A stretch of DNA of 64,000 nucleotides, taken from Candidatus Gallimonas merdae. Its GTDB lineage: Bacteria > Bacillota > Clostridia > Christensenellales > Borkfalkiaceae. The notes below the pieces were generated by a model, which searched no databases, was not told where the DNA came from, and saw only the letters and a program-made list of their open reading frames with translations. This document shows positions 59,947-64,000 of the stretch, in pieces. The DNA lies in contig CAJFRT010000011.1 in NCBI GenBank assembly GCA_904419525.1, positions 17,936 through 81,935 on the forward strand. Direction: 5' to 3'. The position numbers and the translations under genes are program-made. Position 1 is the stretch's first letter. Every line of letters begins with the position of its first letter.

Positions 59947-59981
59947 AAAAGAGCGAGGAACCCGATCCCCGCTCTTTTTTT
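59947..59981 (+). terminator. Terminator of the MarR-family gene
   Basis: Stem AAGAGCG/CGCTCTT with a larger loop, followed by seven T. Confidence 0.75.
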
Positions 59982-60097
59982 GCGCCTGAACGCCTGATTC
60001 TTCTAAGTTTTTACAGCCGATCGGCCGGATTCCCCTTGAAATGCAAAACGCCGCAGGCTCTTCCAAAGGCCGCCGCGAACGCCCCCCGAGAAGGCGG

Positions 60098-60508
60098 TCA
60101 CGACCTTACTTCCTGTTTCGATGCCGGAAAAAAGCCCATGCTCACGGCGTCCAGTTCGCAGAATCCGTTTGCAAGATAAAAGGTCGATGCCTTCCCCTCG
60201 GCATGCAGGACCACGCGCTCGTAGCTGCTGTAATGCTCCAGCGCCGCGGCGAGCAGTTTTTTTCCGATGCCCTGCCCCTGATATTCGGGGGAAACGAGCA
60301 GATAGTGAATGTAGGCCGTCATCTCGCCGTCGTCCATGGCCGCGATCAGCCCTACAAGGCGGTCGCCGTCCCATGCGGAACGGACATATGCAAACCCCTT
60401 CAACGCCCGCACAAGGCGTTCGGGGTATTTTGCCGATTCCCATCTGACGGAGGAGAACAGCTCCTCCAGCTGCTTTGCCGTATACTCTCTGGTATTCTTG
60501 TACTTCAT
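60098..60508 (-). CDS. GNAT acetyltransferase
   Basis: 136 aa from the ATG at 60508 (GGGAGGAAAG site). Single GNAT domain: GFAYVRSAWDGDRLVGLIAAM, IHYLLVSPEYQGQGIGKKLLAAALEH (the Q-x-x-G-x-G/A acetyl-CoA loop) and FYLANGFCELDAVSMGF. Substrate unknown. An extended -10 (TGCTATAAT) lies about 40 bases upstream. Confidence 0.88.
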   Translation of the reverse strand: MKYKNTREYTAKQLEELFSSVRWESAKYPERLVRALKGFAYVRSAWDGDRLVGLIAAMDDGEMTAYIHYLLVSPEYQGQGIGKKLLAAALEHYSSYERVVLHAEGKASTFYLANGFCELDAVSMGFFPASKQEVRS

Positions 60509-60650
60509 GTCTTTCCTCCCGAGTATGCCCCTTTCCGGAAAGATTATAGCACATTTGTCCGGAGAATTCCACCTACGCTCCGTAGAATCGGATAACAAAA
60601 GGGATTTTTACAACACGATCCGATCGCGATGTCTGTCGCACCAGGCCCGC

Positions 60651-62846
60651 TTACGCATAAGGAATTTCCACACTGCCGTCGGAGCAGACAACTTCCGAAA
60701 CATACCACAGCCCCTCTGCCCATGTCGGATTTCCGTTCACATACGTTTTTTTCACTTTTTCCCACTGCTCCACCGTACCGCGGAATTCGATTTTTTCCAA
60801 TCCGGTGCAATAGTAGAACCCATAGCCCAGGTACGTCAGACTCGAGGGCAGCGAAACGGAGGTGATCCTGTTGTTCTCTCTCAAACCGAGGTTCCCCAGG
60901 CTCATCACGCCGTTGGGAATCACGAGCTCCCCGCCCTTTTCCCAAGGAAGATATAACAATTCCGTTACATCTTTATCGTACAGTAATCCGTCGACGGAGG
61001 CATAATTTTTGTTGCCGTCTGAAACAATGATTTCGGAAAGGTTTTCCGCGTTGTCAAAAATCCCCAAATTGATCTCTGTGACGCCGCTTCCGATCGTAAT
61101 TGTTTCCAGACCGTAGCAACCTGTCAGACACTCAGCATCGCTGAGTTCCGTCAGAGAATTTCCGAACGTGACGGAGGTAAGTTTTTCACAGTTATAAAAC
61201 GCCGTGCTTTCAAGATAGCGGCAATCATCGGGCATAACATAGTCCCCTTCCATTCCCATGGGAACCCGCACCAATGTGGAACCCCGCTTATCGTACAAAA
61301 CACCGTTTTGAGAGGAGTAGTTGGTATTATCCTGCAAGACATTGATGGCCGTCAGGTCTTTGCACTGGTCAAACGCATCGGAACGAACGGTATAGCTTGT
61401 TACGGTTTCACCGTCGTTGGAGAGGAAAGAAGACGGGAGCGTGATCTGCTGCTGCTCTCCGATATATCCGGTCATCGTCCATCCGGAAGATGCTTTTATA
61501 AATACAAATCCGTCGGCTGTGGTCGTCATGACCGAACTGCCGCTTGAAGGAGTATAGACGTTTACGGCGTTCGCCGCAATGCCGCCGAAGGTACTTTCTC
61601 CCGCAACGATCTTCAGAGCACTTTTGTTGAAAACTTCCAGAATGGAGCACGCATCGAACGCTCCGTCTTCGATCGTCGTCACCCCCGCAGGGAGCGTAAT
61701 GGTGATGAGTCGGGAACAGTAGGCAAAAGCGTCCGATTCGATCGTGGTCAATGCGTCGGGAAGGTCGATCGAGGTAAGACTTTCACACCTGCGGAAAGCC
61801 GAATCGTTGATGATCGTCATTCCCTCGGGAAGAGTGACCGACTGCAACGCACTGCAGCCCTCGAATGCGGCTGAAATATCCGGCGAGCCGATGGTGTCGC
61901 TCTCCGGGAACGCTACGGTTTTCAGAGAGGAACAGTTGGCAAACGCCGAAGTAACATATTGTACTTTGCTTGGAATCGTGACAGAAGTGAGAGAATTGCA
62001 ATTCATGAAACTCCATGTCCGCAGCGATAGCAGCGACTGGGGAAGTTCAAAGTTCTGCAATGCCTCGCAATAGGCAAATGCCTCGCGTTTTATCTCTTTC
62101 AGCGTATCGGGAAAGACAATTTTGACAAGATTTTTGCACTGATTAAATGCGCGGTCATATATTATGGTAACACCGTCGGGGATCACAACGGACGTTATGC
62201 TTTGATTTTTCAAAAAGGCGTTTTTCCCTACCATGGTGACGGGCAGAGTTTCTCCGTCCGCTTCCGCATAGGCGGGGATCACAAGCTCCGTATCGGTTGC
62301 AGAGCCGATGGATTTCACGGACAGCTCTGCATTGTCGCCTTGGCCGCTTTTTTCATATTCCAGGCCCTCGGTGTACTGCATTTTATATCCGCACACGCTG
62401 CAGACGTTCTGTTCATTCCACTCGTGTTTCCCCTGTTCGGCGACGAGATCATGCCCGCAGGTGGCTTCGTGCCAGTGGTTTGTTGCGTCAGACGACCATT
62501 CCGTATCAAAGGTATGCGTGCCGGCCGGCGTCGTTTCCGTCTTCTGATATCCGCATACGTTACAGATGTACTTCACCGTGCCCGTTGTCCCGCATCCGGA
62601 AGGAGTCTCCACAACGCCGCTGTCCCACTCGTGTGCGGCCTTATCGGAAACCGCGTCGCAGTTTGCTGCCGTGCAAATGTGCCAATGGCTTGTTTAATCG
62701 CTTGTCCATTCCGACGAATATACATGCGTATGTTCATCTCCGGGATCGGGGTTCGGCTGCGCATCTTGGTTGCAGGCAGTCAATCCAATTGCGCAGGTAA
62801 CAGCCAATAGAATGGTCGTTCCCACAGAAAGTGCTTTTCGTATCAT
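60651..62846 (-). pseudogene. BspA-type leucine-rich-repeat lipoprotein with in-frame stop
   Basis: The start at 62846 has GGAGGG and encodes a lipoprotein signal (lipobox LTAC), then PNPDPGDEHTHVYSSEWTSD. A TAA stop at 62694-62696 interrupts it; the same frame continues without loss (TSHWHICTAANCD...) to 60651. Downstream are two CxxC half-repeats (CNVCGYQKTETTPAGTHTF; CSVCGYKMQYTEG). About 20 LRR_5 repeats of the BspA kind follow (ITSVVIPDGVTIIYDRAFNQCKNLVKIVFP and similar). Such proteins are surface adhesins. The stop may be a mutation, a sequencing error or a recoded codon; translation could restart at 62612 but without a signal peptide. Confidence 0.85.
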
Positions 62847-63022
62847 CTTTGCCCTCCAAAAAATTTTATTGAGCAGGGCAAATCGAAAGGGCGCGTCCAA
62901 TCGGAAGACACGCCCTGCATCAGTATCTCCGATTGTTGGCACAAAACTTCCCTTATAACGGAAAATAGAGATACAAAATGCCTATTTGTATCCGTTATAA
63001 GGTATTGATGAAGTATTGTGCC
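62847..63022 (-). promoter_or_regulatory. Structured 5' leader of the leucine-rich-repeat gene
   Basis: About 176 nt with two strong stems: TTATAACGGA.../...TCCGTTATAA (62952-63000, with an inner GATACAAA/TTTGTATC-type pairing) and AGGGCGCGTC/GACACGCCCT nested in GCAGGGC/GCCCTGC (about 62873-62920). No known riboswitch class is recognised. Confidence 0.5.
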
Positions 63023-63028
63023 GCTTAC

Positions 63029-63057
63029 AGTATATCACACGGCGATATGAAATGCAA
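63029..63057 (-). promoter_or_regulatory. Promoter of the leucine-rich-repeat gene
   Basis: Minus strand TTGCAT (63052-63057), 17-nt spacer, TATACT (63029-63034). Confidence 0.7.
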
Positions 63058-63072
63058 GTTTTCCTTCAATAT

Positions 63073-63228
63073 TTAATAAGATAATGAAACAGTAACTTTC
63101 AGGCTTACTGAAAGAATTTTTTTCTCGCGTCTGACCTCTCCCGAACGCTTTCCTCCGTTCGATGTCATTTCCTTGATTTCAATCGGAGTTCGCTCGGAGT
63201 TCGGAATTAAGTTTTTATCATTCGCCAT
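63073..63228 (-). pseudogene. Truncated mobile-element/phage small gene
   Basis: 51 aa from the ATG at 63228, which has AGGAGG. The N-terminus MANDKNLIPNSERTPIEIKE and GGKRSGEVRREKKI strongly resemble the start of a small phage-associated protein family (ANEKNLIP...SERTP...GGKASGEARR...), which normally continues as a longer helical protein. Here it ends after a short unrelated tail, so it is read as a remnant left by a lost phage or element next to the rRNA operon. Confidence 0.6.
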
Positions 63229-63254
63229 ATTCCTCCAACCTCCTTTAGTGCATG

Positions 63255-63286
63255 AAAAAAGCACCTTGCCAGACGGCTTGGTGCTT
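63255..63286 (-). terminator. Terminator of the zinc-ribbon gene
   Basis: Stem AAGCACC/GGTGCTT, extended by AAGCC/GGC pairing in the loop, followed by six T on the minus strand. Confidence 0.75.
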
Positions 63287-63305
63287 CCTTGTTAAATTGC
63301 TTATT

Positions 63306-63518
63306 TTATGCTTTGGGCAATGGCTCGCCCCAGATGTTCATTCCTTTTTCCACAAGTTCTTTCGCCTGTCTGATGGTAACAGGATTAGATGATTCTTTTT
63401 CATCCAACCCCAGTTCATTCTCATATCCTAAAAAAGTCCAATCACATTTCGGACAATCATCAAATGAACCGCCCTCAAATTCTGTCCCGCAAATCGGACA
63501 TTTTACTTTACTGCTCAT
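63306..63518 (-). CDS. Small zinc-ribbon protein (CPCC-like)
   Basis: 70 aa. CPICGTEF and CPKCDWTF form a four-cysteine zinc ribbon (residues about 7-25), followed by NPVTIRQAKELVEKGMNIWGEPL, a helix found in CPCC-type cysteine-rich proteins. Function unknown. It lies just downstream of the rRNA operon terminator on the same strand. Confidence 0.75.
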   Translation of the reverse strand: MSSKVKCPICGTEFEGGSFDDCPKCDWTFLGYENELGLDEKESSNPVTIRQAKELVEKGMNIWGEPLPKA

Positions 63519-63555
63519 CTAACGCATCTTGCCTCCTTATACGTTCAAATTCCTT

Positions 63556-63591
63556 GTAAAAGAAACGGACTTCGTTTCCGAAGTCCGTTTC
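63556..63591 (-). terminator. rRNA operon terminator
   Basis: A 13-bp perfect stem GAAACGGACTTCG/CGAAGTCCGTTTC followed by TTTT on the minus strand, a few bases after 5S rRNA. Confidence 0.85.
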
Positions 63592-63602
63592 CGTGTCTTG
63601 AA

Positions 63603-63717
63603 AGGCGGCAACAACCTATCCTTCCGGGCTGTTAAGCCAAGTACTTTGGGCGAGAGAGAGCTTAACTTCTGTGTTCGGGATGGGAACAGGTGGGACCTCT
63701 CTTCTATCGTCACCGCC
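63603..63717 (-). rRNA. rrf: 5S ribosomal RNA
   Basis: About 115 nt. Leftward reading gives GGCGGTGACGATAGAAGAGA, the conserved CCCATCCCGAACAC, AGTTAAG and CCGGAAGGATAGGTTG-type blocks, and a 3' end pairing with the 5' end (GGCGGTG with TTGCCGCC). Downstream of 23S rRNA with no tRNA between them. Exact ends are estimated. Confidence 0.95.
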
Positions 63718-63930
63718 ATGGTATATGAAACCCTTACGGGCAATCATAACAAGATGATAACCGCTCGTCTTTCCCCCCAAACGGTTATATCAGTGATTCG
63801 CTTTTCCGCGAACTCTCAGCCCGCAGGCTGACAACTGAACAGCGACGTATCATACAAAACGCAATCCAAAAGACAGACTCGTAAAAATCATAGTTCTCGT
63901 ATTCAGAAGCGACTCATCTCAACGTCAGTT

Positions 63931-64000
63931 GAGATCAAGCCCTCGACCTATTAGTATCGGTCAGCTCCACACGTTACCGTGCTTCCACCTCCGACCTATC
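63931..64000 (-). rRNA. rrl: 23S ribosomal RNA, 3' end only
   Basis: The last 70 bases of the window, read leftward, are the conserved 23S 3' end (GGTGGAAGCACGGTAACGTG, CTGACCGATACTAATAGGTCGAG). The gene continues beyond the window. The spacer to 5S (63718-63930) contains a processing stem (ATCTCAAC/GTTGAGAT) and no tRNA. Confidence 0.95.

Noticed and set aside
63718..63930. tRNA genes in the 23S-5S spacer
   Set aside because: No T-loop GTTCRA with a matching acceptor stem or CCA end was found on either strand; only a processing stem is present.

Overview
The window reads as a chromosomal segment of a fairly GC-rich gut-type member of the Clostridia (Firmicutes). The evidence is the rplU-rpmA pair with an L21-type leader, L27 with the Firmicutes N-terminal extension, a YaaO/HolB/RicT cluster, a TatD-linked radical SAM gene, spore-maturation A/B-like proteins, DUF4250, a 2x[4Fe-4S] clostridial ferredoxin, rubrerythrin, and Mn2+ and preQ1 riboswitch candidates. 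The species cannot be named from the sequence; an uncultured Christensenellales-like lineage is a guess.

Layout. (1) 1-9322 is the right end of an integrated phage or integrative element. It holds a leftward early operon (Xis-like HTH protein, several unknown small proteins, a DUF3102-like coiled-coil protein, a possible PcfK-like protein and a PcfJ-like protein). It also has an AT-rich cargo gene (DUF2441), a lambda-like switch with divergent promoters and repeated operators, and a rightward operon of LexA/CI-type repressor, 2-TM protein, RhuM protein and tyrosine integrase. The element ends in the 3' part of a tRNA-Ser(GCU) gene, interpreted as attR. (2) 9423-20959 is carbohydrate metabolism: GH2 beta-galactosidase, GH20 hexosaminidase, PIG-L deacetylase, SGNH esterase and NagB, which together suggest use of N-acetylhexosamine-containing glycans. 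A xylulokinase plus fucose/arabinose-isomerase-family pair follows. Between them two gene 3' fragments lie head to head at one sharp junction. (3) 21142-40609 is mostly leftward core and envelope genes: L27/L21, a double-protease lipoprotein, rubrerythrin, a ClC transporter, a heterodimeric ABC exporter, a Ca2+/Na+ exchanger, a zinc-ribbon acyltransferase, Mn2+-riboswitch-mntP, rsmA, radical SAM-tatD-metG and GNAT. (4) 40744-53860 holds SpmA/SpmB-like proteins, a putative small RNA, an O-antigen-ligase-like protein, rsmI-trmN6, ferredoxin, ricT-holB-yaaO, lysS-greA and aminotransferase-lrp. (5) 53966-60508 has a second zinc-ribbon acyltransferase with a GltS-type symporter, preQ1-queT, a HAD nucleotidase, DUF4250, MarR and GNAT. 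(6) 60651-64000 has a BspA-type leucine-rich-repeat lipoprotein with an in-frame stop codon, a mobile-element remnant, a zinc-ribbon protein, 5S rRNA and the 3' end of 23S rRNA.

Recurring themes. Vegetative sigma-A promoters with 17-nt spacers can be read directly at many genes. Three of them place the -10 box exactly six bases before the ATG, with no Shine-Dalgarno, which implies leaderless mRNAs. Operons are tightly packed, with many ATGA overlaps. No CRISPR array, complete insertion sequence or complete tRNA was found. Family names are recognised from memory of motifs and architecture; no database was searched.
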